Shown: positions 51,044-60,322, counted from the first letter of the stretch. The stretch is DNA of 64,000 nt from Bacillota bacterium (GCA_029782095.1 JAKOVL010000164.1:1-64000), one strand, 5' to 3'. Program-made: numbers and translations. Notes: generated from the sequence alone by a model not told the origin.

Positions 51044-51832
51044 ATGCCCATCGACCTGCTGGTAACCAACGACGACGGAATCCATGCCGAAGGGATCCAG
51101 ATTCTCTGCCAGGTCCTTTTTCAAAACCGGGAGTACAGATTGACCATCGTGGCCCCCGACCACGAGCGGAGCGCCGTGGGCCATGCCATTACCATGCACC
51201 GCCCCTTAATGGTGGAAAAGCAGCGTTTTCTGCATAACCCGGAACTGCAGGGATGGGCCGTGAACGGCACCCCTTCCGATTGCGTCAAGCTGGCTATTGA
51301 GGCTCTCCTGCCCCGTCCGCCCCGCATGGTGATTGCGGGAATCAACCGGGGCAGCAACCTGGGTAACGATGTTATTTACTCGGGAACAGTTTCCGCCGCC
51401 GTGGAAGGCATCATTTTGGGCGTGCCGGCCATCGCCGTTTCCCTCACCGAAGGATGCACGGAGGATTTCTTCTACGCGGCCGAGGTGGTGAAGCAGTTGC
51501 TCCCCCAGTTCCTGGACTACTCCTTCCCCCCCCATACCCTGCTGAATATCAATATCCCCCCCCGCAGCAAGGGAGAGCCCCGGGGGGTGCGGGTGACCCG
51601 CCTGGGCCGGCGGCGCTACCGGAATACATTTGAAGAGCGAGTGGATCCCCGGGGGAGGCGCTACTACTGGCTGGCCGGGGAGTTGGAAGACGAAAAGGAA
51701 CATGAGGAATCGGATGTCAGAGCCATCCAGGAACACCATATCTCCATCACCCCCGTTAAATATGATTTAACCAGCTACGAACTGATCCCGGAACTGGAAA
51801 AGCTATGGTCAGGAATGACCATCAAAGGATAG
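51044..51832 (+). CDS. surE: 5'/3'-nucleotidase SurE
   Basis: 262 residues. The N-terminal VTNDDGIHAEG supplies the metal-binding Asp pair, then HERSAVGHAIT and GINRGSNLGNDVIYSGT, all SurE signatures. It dephosphorylates nucleoside monophosphates and survives stationary-phase stress. ATG 51044 is used rather than TTG 51038 because the spacing to GCAGGGGG is better. It nearly touches mtaD and precedes rtcB by ten bases, giving one operon. Confidence 0.95.
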   Translation: MPIDLLVTNDDGIHAEGIQILCQVLFQNREYRLTIVAPDHERSAVGHAITMHRPLMVEKQRFLHNPELQGWAVNGTPSDCVKLAIEALLPRPPRMVIAGINRGSNLGNDVIYSGTVSAAVEGIILGVPAIAVSLTEGCTEDFFYAAEVVKQLLPQFLDYSFPPHTLLNINIPPRSKGEPRGVRVTRLGRRRYRNTFEERVDPRGRRYYWLAGELEDEKEHEESDVRAIQEHHISITPVKYDLTSYELIPELEKLWSGMTIKG

Positions 51833-51842
51833 GGAGAAGAAG

Positions 51843-53279
51843 ATGAGCAGCCTGGAAAGAGTGGGACAGAACTGCTATCGCCTTCCCAAGCGAGGAAGCA
51901 TGCTGGTGGAGGCGCGGGTATATCTAAACGATGAACTCTACCGCCATTTCAAGGTGGAGGAGGATGCCCTGAAGCAGCTAATGGATGCCGCTTCTTTGCG
52001 CGGGGTATACGGGCCGGTGGTTGGGATGCCCGATATCCATGCCGGCTTTGGACTGCCCATCGGGGGTGTTATGGCCATGGAGGCCGGAGAGGGGCTGATC
52101 TCCGCCGGGGCTGTAGGCATGGATATCAACTGCGGCGTGCGCCTCTTAAAGACCAACCTGGACTGCCGGAACTTGGATGAGGCCCGCCTGAAAGAGCTGG
52201 CCACGGAGATCCTGCGCACGATCCCCGCCGGGGTGGGCCAGAAGAGCAGGCATGGCAAGCTGGTGCGCCAACATTTTCGCCAGTTTGTGGAGCGAGGCGT
52301 CCCCTTTCTCCTGGAACTGGGCTTTGGGAGGCCCGAGGACCTGGATTATATTGAAGAGGGCGGCTTTATGCCCGGAGCCGATTTGGAGGCGGCGAGCCAG
52401 ACCGCCGTCAGCCGGGGCGACCAGCTCTCCACTATCGGAGGCGGGAATCATTTTATCGAAATCGACTACGTGGAAGAGGTCTTCGACAGCGGCCTGGCCT
52501 CCGCCTTCGGCCTGGAGAAGGACCTGCTGACGGTACTGATCCATACCGGCAGCCGGGGTTTCGGACATCAGATCTGCACCGACTACTCCGCGGTGATGCT
52601 AAAGGAGGCGGCCAGGCTCAAGCTCTCCATCCCCGCTCCCGGTCTGGCGGCGGTGCCCATCGACTCCGAAACAGGGCGCCGCTACCACGCGGCCATGGCC
52701 TGCGCGGTAAATTTTGCCTTCTGCAATCGCCAGTGGATCACCGACGACTTGCGCAAAGCTTTCGCCCGAGTCCTGGGCGGCGGCGACCGGGATTACGATC
52801 TCTCTCTCCTCTACGATATGACCCACAATGTGGCCCGCTGGGAGACGGTTTACGGGAAAAGGCTGCTGGTGCACCGGAAGGGGGCCACCAGGGCCCTGCC
52901 GAAAGGCCATCCCGGCAACCCCTTAGTCTTTCGCGACACGGGGCACCCGATTTTAATTCCCGGCACCATGGGAACCGCCTCGTACGTGCTGGTGGCGGGG
53001 GAGAAGCTGGAGCAGACCTTCTACTCCGTCAACCATGGCGCCGGGAGGGTCATGTCCAGGAGGGCAGCCCGGCGGGAAATTGAAACCCGAGAGTTGAAAG
53101 AAGCCCTTTCCGGGATCTTTCTGCCGGGGGGCGATTACAAGTCGCTCCTGGATGAGGCCCCCCAGGCCTACAAGGATATCGAGGCCGTGGTGGACACCTT
53201 TGCGGAGATCGGCATAACCCGCAAGGTGGCTCGCCTCCTGCCCCTGGCGGTAATCAAGGGACAGGGGCGGGAAGGCTAG
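51843..53279 (+). CDS. rtcB: RNA-splicing ligase RtcB
   Basis: 478 residues. DIHAGFGLPIGG, GMDINCGVRLL, GGGNHFIEID, HTGSRGFGHQI and the histidine in NHGAGR that is guanylylated match RtcB. The enzyme joins 2',3'-cyclic phosphate and 5'-OH RNA ends with GTP and Mn. No archease gene is adjacent. It is co-transcribed with surE, and the operon thus links nucleotide and RNA repair. Confidence 0.95.
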   Translation: MSSLERVGQNCYRLPKRGSMLVEARVYLNDELYRHFKVEEDALKQLMDAASLRGVYGPVVGMPDIHAGFGLPIGGVMAMEAGEGLISAGAVGMDINCGVRLLKTNLDCRNLDEARLKELATEILRTIPAGVGQKSRHGKLVRQHFRQFVERGVPFLLELGFGRPEDLDYIEEGGFMPGADLEAASQTAVSRGDQLSTIGGGNHFIEIDYVEEVFDSGLASAFGLEKDLLTVLIHTGSRGFGHQICTDYSAVMLKEAARLKLSIPAPGLAAVPIDSETGRRYHAAMACAVNFAFCNRQWITDDLRKAFARVLGGGDRDYDLSLLYDMTHNVARWETVYGKRLLVHRKGATRALPKGHPGNPLVFRDTGHPILIPGTMGTASYVLVAGEKLEQTFYSVNHGAGRVMSRRAARREIETRELKEALSGIFLPGGDYKSLLDEAPQAYKDIEAVVDTFAEIGITRKVARLLPLAVIKGQGREG

Positions 53280-53454
53280 GCCGCCGGGCCGGAGGCATAG
53301 GAGCGGATTTTCCCCTTCTCCCGGCACCGGGATCTGTATCTACCGAGTTCTATATTCCCCTCAGTCTGCTGAAGACAGAAAAGACATATATTATCCCTTC
53401 TCCCCATATATATTTAATTGCCGGTGGCATAAACCAGAAGGGGAGATTTTTTTC

Positions 53455-54126
53455 GTGCGCAGGGTTTACCGGTACCGGTATCAGCCGGCGCTGCCTTTAT
53501 TGGTTATGGGAGGGGCGGCCCTTCTGCTGACGGCGGCCATGCTGACTTTCTTTTACCTGGAGCCGGGACCTCCTTCCCTGGCTCAGGAGCTTCTTGAGCA
53601 GGCCTTAGCCGGCCTGGAAGAAGCGGACAGAGAGTATGATTTGATCATTGAGGAAAAAGGTTCGGGCTACTGCCTTCAATTCCAGGGAAAGTGGGAGGGG
53701 GGCTCCCGGCTGACGGGTCTGCTTCCCGAGTATGAACTGGAGGCCTATCTAAAGGGCGAAACGCTTTTTTTGCGGAAGAGCGGTTCCGAGGATTGGAAGA
53801 CGGCGGAAGCCCTTAAGCTGCAGGGACTGGAAAGCTTCCTGGTGGACCCGGTGCGCCTGTTGAAAAAAGAAGAAGAACGATTCTCCCAGGCCCTCCTGGG
53901 AGAGGAAGTGGATATCGGGGGCACCCTCTGCCAAACCGCTTACCTTAAGCTGGAGGAAAAGGAACTGCTCCGCATGCTCTTTCCGGAGGTCAGCCTTGAG
54001 GCCGTGGAGGAGGCCACCCTGGGGGTGGCCCTGGCAACCCCGGCGATGACTTTTAAGCAGTTGCGCATCCAGCTGCTATTCAGCGGCGGAGGGGGAAAGC
54101 TGGAGCGGGTTTACTATTTCAACTGA
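53455..54126 (+). CDS. membrane-anchored protein of unknown function
   Basis: 223 residues. The N terminus is basic (RRVYRYRYQP) and followed by one helix (LLVMGGAALLLTAAMLTFFYL), then an extracellular, acidic, mostly beta domain with EYDLIIEEKGSGYCLQFQG. The architecture resembles outward-facing lipoprotein-like sensors, but no family is recognised. GTG start with AAGGGGAG upstream. A promoter region rich in AT precedes it. Confidence 0.62.
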   Translation: MRRVYRYRYQPALPLLVMGGAALLLTAAMLTFFYLEPGPPSLAQELLEQALAGLEEADREYDLIIEEKGSGYCLQFQGKWEGGSRLTGLLPEYELEAYLKGETLFLRKSGSEDWKTAEALKLQGLESFLVDPVRLLKKEEERFSQALLGEEVDIGGTLCQTAYLKLEEKELLRMLFPEVSLEAVEEATLGVALATPAMTFKQLRIQLLFSGGGGKLERVYYFN

Positions 54127-54189
54127 CGAAAATATTTTTGGCGACGAGCTAGGCGTGCAAATATAGACTACATTGATAGAGAGCATCAA

Positions 54190-54399
54190 TTATTCCCTCC
54201 GGGTTGGAAGATAGCCCCATAAATGAATATTCTTCGGCAAAATAGAGGCTTTTTCCTGATCCATGTCGTATACTTTATCCAGTATCAGCTCCCCTCCCCG
54301 GAACAGTCCATCCTGGTCTTCCTGTATGGAGAGCAGTCATAAAGCATGCTCGCGAGCCGCCAGGCCGGCGACGATAAAGTCGATACGCAAAGAATTCAA
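54190..54399 (-). pseudogene. small gene interrupted by an in-frame TGA
   Basis: Not in the ORF track. On the minus strand a TTG start with GAAGTGA upstream opens NSLRIDFIVAGLAAREHAL, then TGA at 54337-54339, then LLSIQEDQDGLFRGGELILD and onward to TAA at 54190. Both parts have protein-like composition in one frame, 68 residues if the TGA is read through. It could be a nonsense-broken gene, a TGA in place of Trp (TGG), or a selenocysteine codon. I see a weak hairpin 14 bases after the TGA. Family unknown. Confidence 0.5.
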
Positions 54400-54529
54400 A
54401 AGGATTCACTTCTTCAAAGCAGCGCGTAGTTGATCGCATTTAGTTGACTGCTTCGCGTTCTAAACTATTTGCCTTTATTTAATATATATGTCAAGAATGG
54501 CGTTCCCTGGCTTAACATGAAAAAATTAC
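54400..54529. other. AT-rich spacer before the AOR operon
   Basis: It holds the direct repeat TAGTTGA (near 54428 and 54443) and no gene. The interval from 54127 to 54706 otherwise contains the interrupted small gene and the operon promoter. Confidence 0.3.
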
Positions 54530-54558
54530 TTTAAGCTTTATGAAAAAGATGGTATAAT
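54530..54558 (+). promoter_or_regulatory. promoter of the SCP2-AOR-ADH operon
   Basis: TATAAT at 54553-54558 has TTTAAG 17 bases upstream. The leader to the first gene is about 150 bases, with no recognised RNA motif. Confidence 0.5.
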
Positions 54559-54706
54559 ACAAAACGCGAGCAATCCTCATTAAGTACTGAAAATGCAGAA
54601 TAGTAATTCATTAAAGAAAATTTAATAGGGAGGAGGGTATTTCGTCCGCACAAACTTTGTCCTGCAGTTTAGTTGTTAACAGTATACCCAGCAAGGAGGA
54701 ATGAGT

Positions 54707-55126
54707 ATGGGGTTAGTCAACCTGGCGCCGGGAGCCGAAGAAGCTGCCCTGGCCATGATGCTTTCGGAGATTATTGAAAGCAACTTGCGGGATAAGCCTC
54801 AAAAGCTGAAAGACTTCAACAAGCTTAAAACCAGGGTCTACATAAATGCTTATGATGCCGACCTTGAACTGACCCTGGTCTTCAACAAAGGCGAACTCAC
54901 CGTTCACAACGGGAAAGTTGGCAAACCGAACATCTCCATCATCACAGACTCCGGCACTCTACTCGATCTCACCAACCTGAAAATTAAAGCAGGCATACCC
55001 TGGTTTTTTGATGAGAACGGACGGGAAGTAACCAAAAAGATGCTGTCCGGCAAACTAAAAATTCACGGACTGGTAACCAGGCTTCTACCCATTATCCGGC
55101 TGACCAAGGTTATGTCTGTCCAGTAG
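54707..55126 (+). CDS. SCP2 sterol-transfer-domain protein
   Basis: 139 residues. The hydrophobic-ligand fold of sterol carrier protein 2 is suggested by the central beta strands (RVYINAYDADLELTLVFNKG, ELTVHNGKVGKPNISIITDS) and the final amphipathic helix (KLKIHGLVTRLLPIIRLTKV). SCP2-like proteins bind fatty acids and other apolar compounds. ATG 54707 has AAGGAGGA at correct spacing; ATG 54701 is too close. It is the first gene of the AOR operon. Confidence 0.78.
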   Translation: MGLVNLAPGAEEAALAMMLSEIIESNLRDKPQKLKDFNKLKTRVYINAYDADLELTLVFNKGELTVHNGKVGKPNISIITDSGTLLDLTNLKIKAGIPWFFDENGREVTKKMLSGKLKIHGLVTRLLPIIRLTKVMSVQ

Positions 55127-55188
55127 AATTCCGTTAAGGTAGCGATATACAAAAAAGACAAAGATTAAAGAGAGTGAGGGGGATTGCA

Positions 55189-57048
55189 ATGTACGGCAAT
55201 ACAGGAAAGATTGCGGAGCTAAATCTTTCTACTGGCGAGCTTTCAGTGTTGCAGCTAGACGAAGATGTGTACAAACAGTATATCGGAGGCGCCGGATTGG
55301 CCGCCAAATTGCTTTTTGACCGTGGCAACCTGGAAGCGGAACCGTTGTCCGAGGAAGCCATGTTGATTATTGCCGCCGGTCCCCTTACCGGTACTGGACT
55401 GGCCGGAGCCAGTCGCTTTACCGTTGCCGGGCGCTCCCCCCAGACTGGAATCTGGGGTCAGGCCAGCTGCGGAGGGTACTTCGGGCACGAAATGAAGTGC
55501 TGCGGCTTCGATGCCCTTATTTTAACCGGCAAGGCCAAGGAGCCCGTCTACCTGCTGCTGGGAGACGAAAAAATCGATATACTCCCCGCTGCTGACCTTT
55601 GGGGGAAGGATACCTACGAAACTACCGATATTTTGAAGGAGAGATACGACAAAAGGCACCGGGTTCTGGCTGTGGGGCCGGCAGCCGAAAACGGTGTCGT
55701 CTATGCCTGCATCATGAACGACAAGGCCCACAGTGCCGGCAGGACCGGCATGGGTACGGTTCTGGCCTCCAAAAATGTAAAAGCCCTGGTAGCCAGGGGA
55801 AGCGGCAAAATCCAGATCAAGGACCCGGAAGCCTTTAAGGCCCTGGCCCAGAGCTACCGTGAGCAGGTAAAGGAGAGCATCCTCTGCCAGGCCCTGGGCT
55901 CCATGGGGACGGCGGCCAATATGGAAGCCAAAATGTTTGAAGGAGACGTCCCCAGCAGAAACTGGGGCCTGGGCGTGTGGGAAGAAGGCGCGGAAAAGTT
56001 AAGCGGGATCGCCATGATGGATACCATTCTCACCGGCAGCCACACCTGCTATGGATGTCCCGTGGGCTGCAAGCGAGTGGTCAAAGTGGAGGAGGGGCCC
56101 TACCAGATGGAGGAAGGCCCGGGACCGGAATATGAAACCCTGGCCGGTTTTGGGACCCTGATCATGAATTCCAGCATTGAAGCCGCCAGCAAGGCCAATG
56201 AAATCTGCAACCGCCTGGGAATGGATACCATCAGCTGTGCCGCCACTATTGCCTGGGCCATGGACTGCTTCGAACAGGGGATTCTAAAAGCCGAAGACTT
56301 TGACGGCCTGGAGCTAAAATGGGGAGATATTGATAAGGTTATCAAGCTTCTCTACGATATTGCCGCCAACCGGGGAAAACTGGGCCAACTCCTGGCCAAG
56401 GGGTCCCGGGCCGCCGCCCGGGAAGTCGGCGGGGGCAGCGAAAAATACCTGACCGACACCAAGGGCCTGGAAGCGCCCATGCACGATCCCCGCTGCTATT
56501 TCGGTTTGGGACTGAACTATGCCGTTTCCGTGCGCGGCGCCTGCCATGTATCGAACCTGGCCTTGTGGGTCGAATGGGGCGCCTGCGAGTATCCCGAAAT
56601 CGGGGTGGACAAGAATTACGTGGGGCAATCGGTGGAGTACAAGTCGGATATGTGCGTCAAGTCCACGGACCTGGGCTGCATCACCAACTCCGCCTGCTGG
56701 TGCCAGTTCCCCGGCTCAGCCTTGACGATAACCCAGTGGGTGGAGCTTTTTAATGCCGTGGCGGGGTACGATTACGATATCGAATCCCTTATGGCCGCCG
56801 GGGCGCGCATTTTTTACCTGCAGCGCTGCCTCAACCATATCTGGGGCGCCACCGCCCAGGACGACCGCCTGGGAGAAAGAATCATGACCCCCGTGGACGA
56901 GGGGATGATTGCCGGCGTGGTTCCCGACATGGATACCTTGTTGAAAGAGTTTTATGAAATGCGCGGCCTTGGCGAGGACGGGCGTCCTTCCAGGGCCGTT
57001 TTGGAACAGTACGGTCTGGCGGAAGTAGCCGACAGACTGGGAGTGTAG
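55189..57048 (+). CDS. aldehyde:ferredoxin oxidoreductase (tungsten type)
   Basis: 619 residues. The 4Fe-4S ligands are Cys287, Cys290 and Cys294 (CYGCPVGCK) with a fourth at Cys497 (DLGC), closely matching Pyrococcus AOR (288/291/295/494). Molybdopterin-binding GPEYE-type motifs (GPGPEYETLAGFG) and the N-terminal GKIAELNLSTGEL are canonical. It oxidises aldehydes to acids with ferredoxin. ATG 55189 has GAGGGGG upstream; the GTG 55174 is less likely. Next to SCP2 proteins and an alcohol dehydrogenase. A MoaD-like gene for the pterin cofactor closes the operon. Confidence 0.93.
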   Translation: MYGNTGKIAELNLSTGELSVLQLDEDVYKQYIGGAGLAAKLLFDRGNLEAEPLSEEAMLIIAAGPLTGTGLAGASRFTVAGRSPQTGIWGQASCGGYFGHEMKCCGFDALILTGKAKEPVYLLLGDEKIDILPAADLWGKDTYETTDILKERYDKRHRVLAVGPAAENGVVYACIMNDKAHSAGRTGMGTVLASKNVKALVARGSGKIQIKDPEAFKALAQSYREQVKESILCQALGSMGTAANMEAKMFEGDVPSRNWGLGVWEEGAEKLSGIAMMDTILTGSHTCYGCPVGCKRVVKVEEGPYQMEEGPGPEYETLAGFGTLIMNSSIEAASKANEICNRLGMDTISCAATIAWAMDCFEQGILKAEDFDGLELKWGDIDKVIKLLYDIAANRGKLGQLLAKGSRAAAREVGGGSEKYLTDTKGLEAPMHDPRCYFGLGLNYAVSVRGACHVSNLALWVEWGACEYPEIGVDKNYVGQSVEYKSDMCVKSTDLGCITNSACWCQFPGSALTITQWVELFNAVAGYDYDIESLMAAGARIFYLQRCLNHIWGATAQDDRLGERIMTPVDEGMIAGVVPDMDTLLKEFYEMRGLGEDGRPSRAVLEQYGLAEVADRLGV

Positions 57049-57153
57049 CACTGTTTAGTTTATTTAAAGGGGGTATGCCTTGGAACTGGGTTGCATCGGT
57101 TGTTGGTTGGGTGGTCACAAAATAACACACATACCATTAAAGGAGGATGAATG

Positions 57154-57717
57154 ATGGCTTACACCTACGGAACCCCTGAATGGGACAATGCCTATGCGGA
57201 GCTGGTAAAGGAAAGATTGGCAACCAGGCAAAAACCTTATTGGCTGGGAACCCCCGAGTGGATTGCCACCTATGAAAAGCTGGTCCAGGAAGACGCCCCC
57301 TATAAGGAAGCGGCCAAAAACTGGGAAGGTTCGGTGGTAATTCATATCCTGGCCAATCCTGCCGCGGGGATTGACAAAGATTATTACCTGTTCTTGGATC
57401 TCTGGCACGGCGACTGCCGCTTTATCCGACCCGTTCCCGAGGAAGTAGGAAAATCCGCAGACTTTGTAATTACGGGAGAGCTGGAGCGCTGGCAAGCGGT
57501 CATGAAGAAGGAGTTGGATACCATCAAGGGGATGATGCAGGGCAAGCTGAAGCTCAAGGGCGACCTTCCCACCATTGTGCGCGCCGTAAAAGCGGCCAGC
57601 CGCCTGGTGGAGCTCTCCACAATGATTGATACCATCTTCCCGACGGAAATGAACCCCCAAGAGCTGGAAGAGCTCCGGAGCTGGTTTAATGGTTTCCGGG
57701 AAGAGTTTGGCATTTAA
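57154..57717 (+). CDS. second SCP2-like domain protein
   Basis: 187 residues. An N-terminal helical part (GTPEWDNAYAELVKERL and GTPEWIATYEKL, an internal repeat) precedes an SCP2-like domain (VVIHILANPAAGIDKDYYLF and the helical C terminus). Similar two-part proteins lie beside AOR in other anaerobes, to my knowledge. ATG 57154 is chosen over 57151 by spacing to AGGAGG. The exact ligand is unknown. It is a second, larger SCP2 protein in the operon. Confidence 0.72.
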   Translation: MAYTYGTPEWDNAYAELVKERLATRQKPYWLGTPEWIATYEKLVQEDAPYKEAAKNWEGSVVIHILANPAAGIDKDYYLFLDLWHGDCRFIRPVPEEVGKSADFVITGELERWQAVMKKELDTIKGMMQGKLKLKGDLPTIVRAVKAASRLVELSTMIDTIFPTEMNPQELEELRSWFNGFREEFGI

Positions 57718-57744
57718 GTAAAAAACCCTGGGAGGAGGTCGAAC

Positions 57745-58908
57745 ATGGGCTACGACAGGGATCTTTCTTTTCAATACTACAATCCAACGAAAATAGTCTT
57801 CGGAGAAAACTCTGTTAACGATGTCGGAATGGAAGTAGAAGCCCTGGGCGGGAGCAAGGCCCTGGTGGTTACCGACAAATCCATCAAGGAACTGGGCCTG
57901 GCTGAACGGGTGGAAAAGGCCCTGGGCAAGCGCTATGCCGGCACCTACGACGGCTGCATCGTTGACTCCGGGGTTCATACGGTCAACGAAGGCGCCGCCT
58001 ATGCCCGGGAGCTGGGTGCTGATGCCGTGGTCAGCGTCGGCGGAGGAAGTGTTATCGATACCGCCAAAGGGATAGCCATCCTGATCAGGGAAGGCGGCCA
58101 ACTCCTGGATTATTGCGGCCTGCAAATGCTCCGCCGTCCCGTGGCTCCCCACGTCGCCATTCCCACCACTTCGGGAACGGGTAGCGAAGTAACCTATGCC
58201 GCCGTAATCAAGGACTGGGATCGGAATGTCAAGCTGCTTTTCGGGGACTATTTCATTATCCCCAATACCGCCATCCTGGATCCGACCATGACCCAGGGGA
58301 TGCCCCCGGGACTTACCGCCACCACGGGAATGGACGCTTTTACCCATGCCGTGGAGGCCATCCACGCGCTCCAGCGGGAACCCATTTCCGATGGCATGGC
58401 CCTTCATGCCATCAGGCTGCTGGTAGAATACCTGCCTAGATGCGTGGAAAATGGCAGCGACCTGGTAGCCCGCGGTCAGGTAATGATTGCCGCCACCATG
58501 GCCGGTGTAGCCTTTTCCAATGCCCAGATCGGCCTGGTCCATGCCATGGCCCACTCCGTGGGCGCCCTCTTCAAGGTGCCTCACGGCCTGGCCAACAGCA
58601 TCCTGCTGCCCCACGTAATGCTCTACAACATGGATGAGTGCCCCGATCGTTACGCCCTGGTAGCCCAGGCCATGGGGCTCAACACCCAGGGTATGAGCGA
58701 TCTGGAGGCTTCGGAAGCGGCCATCAATGCCATCTGGGAGCTTACCAAGAAGATGAATGTGCCTCAGAGGCTGAGGGAGGCCGGGGTTCCGGAAGACGGC
58801 CTGTTGGAAGCGGCCAACCTGTCGCTCTCCGACGGGTGCATCGTCTACAACCCCAAGCCGGTCTTCGATGCCGAAGAGGTGCTGGAAGTCTACAAGAAAG
58901 CCTGGTAA
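57745..58908 (+). CDS. iron-containing alcohol dehydrogenase
   Basis: 387 residues, group III ADH. GGGSVIDTAKG binds the cofactor, and the metal ligands lie in DAFTHAVEAIH (His) and HAMAHSVGALF and HGLANSILLPHVM. N terminus begins YDRDLSFQYYNPTKIVFG. It interconverts an alcohol and an aldehyde with NAD(P)H, producing or using the AOR substrate. ATG with GGGAGGAGG upstream. It lies 27 bases after the SCP2-like gene. Confidence 0.93.
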   Translation: MGYDRDLSFQYYNPTKIVFGENSVNDVGMEVEALGGSKALVVTDKSIKELGLAERVEKALGKRYAGTYDGCIVDSGVHTVNEGAAYARELGADAVVSVGGGSVIDTAKGIAILIREGGQLLDYCGLQMLRRPVAPHVAIPTTSGTGSEVTYAAVIKDWDRNVKLLFGDYFIIPNTAILDPTMTQGMPPGLTATTGMDAFTHAVEAIHALQREPISDGMALHAIRLLVEYLPRCVENGSDLVARGQVMIAATMAGVAFSNAQIGLVHAMAHSVGALFKVPHGLANSILLPHVMLYNMDECPDRYALVAQAMGLNTQGMSDLEASEAAINAIWELTKKMNVPQRLREAGVPEDGLLEAANLSLSDGCIVYNPKPVFDAEEVLEVYKKAW

Positions 58909-58939
58909 GCCAGGAAATACCTCCGGGGTTGAGCTAAAG

Positions 58940-59233
58940 ATGCGCGGGGAAGACAGGGTTTCGGTAAATGTAAAATTTCTCTCCCTGCTGGGAAGGCTGT
59001 GCGGGGAGAGGGAGGTGGTCCTGGAACTGGAACGGGGCGCCACCCTGGGGATGCTGCTGGCTGTGCTGGCGGAAAGATATCCCCTGGGGGATTACCTTCA
59101 TGCGGACAGTTCTTCCCGAAGCCTCCTCCAGGCCGTTATTAACGGCAAGCCAAGCCACAATACAGGTGGCCCCGAGACGGTACTTGAAGACGGAGATCAA
59201 ATTGTTCTCTACTTGACCGTAGGAGGAGGTTAA
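58940..59233 (+). CDS. MoaD/ThiS-family sulphur carrier
   Basis: 97 residues with a beta-grasp fold (VNVKFLSLLGRLCGE, EVVLELERGAT) and the C-terminal glycines of sulphur carriers (YLTVGGG). It would carry thiocarboxylate for molybdopterin/tungstopterin synthesis, appropriate beside AOR. The ATG at 58940 is the first with credible fit; the ribosome binding site is weak. The terminator follows in 18 bases. Confidence 0.8.
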   Translation: MRGEDRVSVNVKFLSLLGRLCGEREVVLELERGATLGMLLAVLAERYPLGDYLHADSSSRSLLQAVINGKPSHNTGGPETVLEDGDQIVLYLTVGGG

Positions 59234-59251
59234 GCGCATAGAAAAAGAGAA

Positions 59252-59292
59252 AATAATATGCCGGGCCGGCAGGGTCCGGCATATTATTTTTG
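59252..59292 (+). terminator. terminator of the AOR operon
   Basis: AATAATATGCCGG and CCGGCATATTATT form a perfect 13-bp stem with an 11-base loop, followed by more T. Confidence 0.88.
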
Positions 59293-59307
59293 GAGGAGGA
59301 ATGAACG

Positions 59308-60291
59308 GTGTTATGGGAAGCCGAGGCGGGCATATACCTGGTGAGGCAGCCCCTGCCCTTTGCCCTGGATCATGTCAACTGCTACATCGTGACCGGGAGC
59401 GGCTGCTGGGATGTGATCGACGCCGGGCTAAACACGGAAGCAACATGGAAGGGATGGGAGAGGGCCGTCCGGGAGCTGGGCCTGGACTGGAGCTCCCTGC
59501 GGGCCATTTTTGTTACCCACTATCATCCGGATCATTACGGGGCGGCGGGCTGGCTGCAGGAGAAATCGGGGGCGCCGGTTTACATGCTCCCCCGGGGGAA
59601 AGAAGATGCCTACAAAGTATGGGTAGAAGGCTATAACTTTGTAGACGATCTCAAGACGCTTTTTTTAAGCCACGGCGTTCCCGAAGAACTCCTGGAAAAG
59701 ATTATCCGGACCTCGGAAGCTTCGTTGTTCCTTGTCCACCCGGCTCCCCAGGTAAAAGTGGTGGAAGAAGGGGCCCGGGTACTCCTGGGCAGCGGGAGCT
59801 ATACCGCTCTCTGGACGCCGGGCCATGCCGACGGGCATCTCTGCCTCTATGGCCCCCATAACGGCGTGCTCTTTGCCGGAGATCACCTGCTGCCTACCAT
59901 CACCTCAAATATAAGCTACTGGCCGGGAGCTTATCCCAACCCCCTGGGGGATTTCCTGCAATCCCTGGGCAAAATCAAGGATCTGGCGGTGAAAAAGGTT
60001 TTGCCGGCTCACGGAAAGCCTTTTGAAGGCGCCAAAGAACGCATTGAAGAGTTGTTCCAGCATCACCGGAGGCGCCTGCAGTTGATGGCCGACCTGGCGT
60101 CGGGAAAAAGCGCTTTTGAAATTAGCAAGGAAGTTTTCGGCACCGACCTAAGCCTTCATGAGATCAGGTTTGCCATTTCCGAGACCCTGGCGCACTTGAT
60201 TTTCCTGGAGGAGAAGGGCGCGGTCCGCTCCGAAAGCAGGGAGGGGATAATAAGGTATCAAAAAACGGGGGATTTGCCGCTCTCTTTTTGA
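59308..60291 (+). CDS. metallo-beta-lactamase-fold hydrolase (glyoxalase II-like)
   Basis: 327 residues. The dinuclear-metal motif HYHPDH is preceded by VNCYIVTGSGCWDVIDAG; GHADGHLCLY and the later His (LPAHGKPF) complete the site. The C-terminal helical region (ISKEVFGTDLSLHEIRFA) resembles the winged-helix tail of lactonase/beta-lactamase-like proteins. Substrate could be a thioester or lactone. GTG 59308 has GGAGGAGG at the right distance. It is separated from the AOR operon by a terminator but may read through. Confidence 0.85.
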   Translation: MLWEAEAGIYLVRQPLPFALDHVNCYIVTGSGCWDVIDAGLNTEATWKGWERAVRELGLDWSSLRAIFVTHYHPDHYGAAGWLQEKSGAPVYMLPRGKEDAYKVWVEGYNFVDDLKTLFLSHGVPEELLEKIIRTSEASLFLVHPAPQVKVVEEGARVLLGSGSYTALWTPGHADGHLCLYGPHNGVLFAGDHLLPTITSNISYWPGAYPNPLGDFLQSLGKIKDLAVKKVLPAHGKPFEGAKERIEELFQHHRRRLQLMADLASGKSAFEISKEVFGTDLSLHEIRFAISETLAHLIFLEEKGAVRSESREGIIRYQKTGDLPLSF

Positions 60292-60322
60292 TGGAAACCC
60301 CCTCTTCGGCGAGGGAGAGCTT

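Noticed and set aside
57115-59043. 642-codon minus-strand ORF opposite the alcohol dehydrogenase
   Set aside because: It is a shadow ORF of the iron-containing alcohol dehydrogenase and adjacent genes: no ribosome binding site, His/Gln/Gly-rich composition, no motif.
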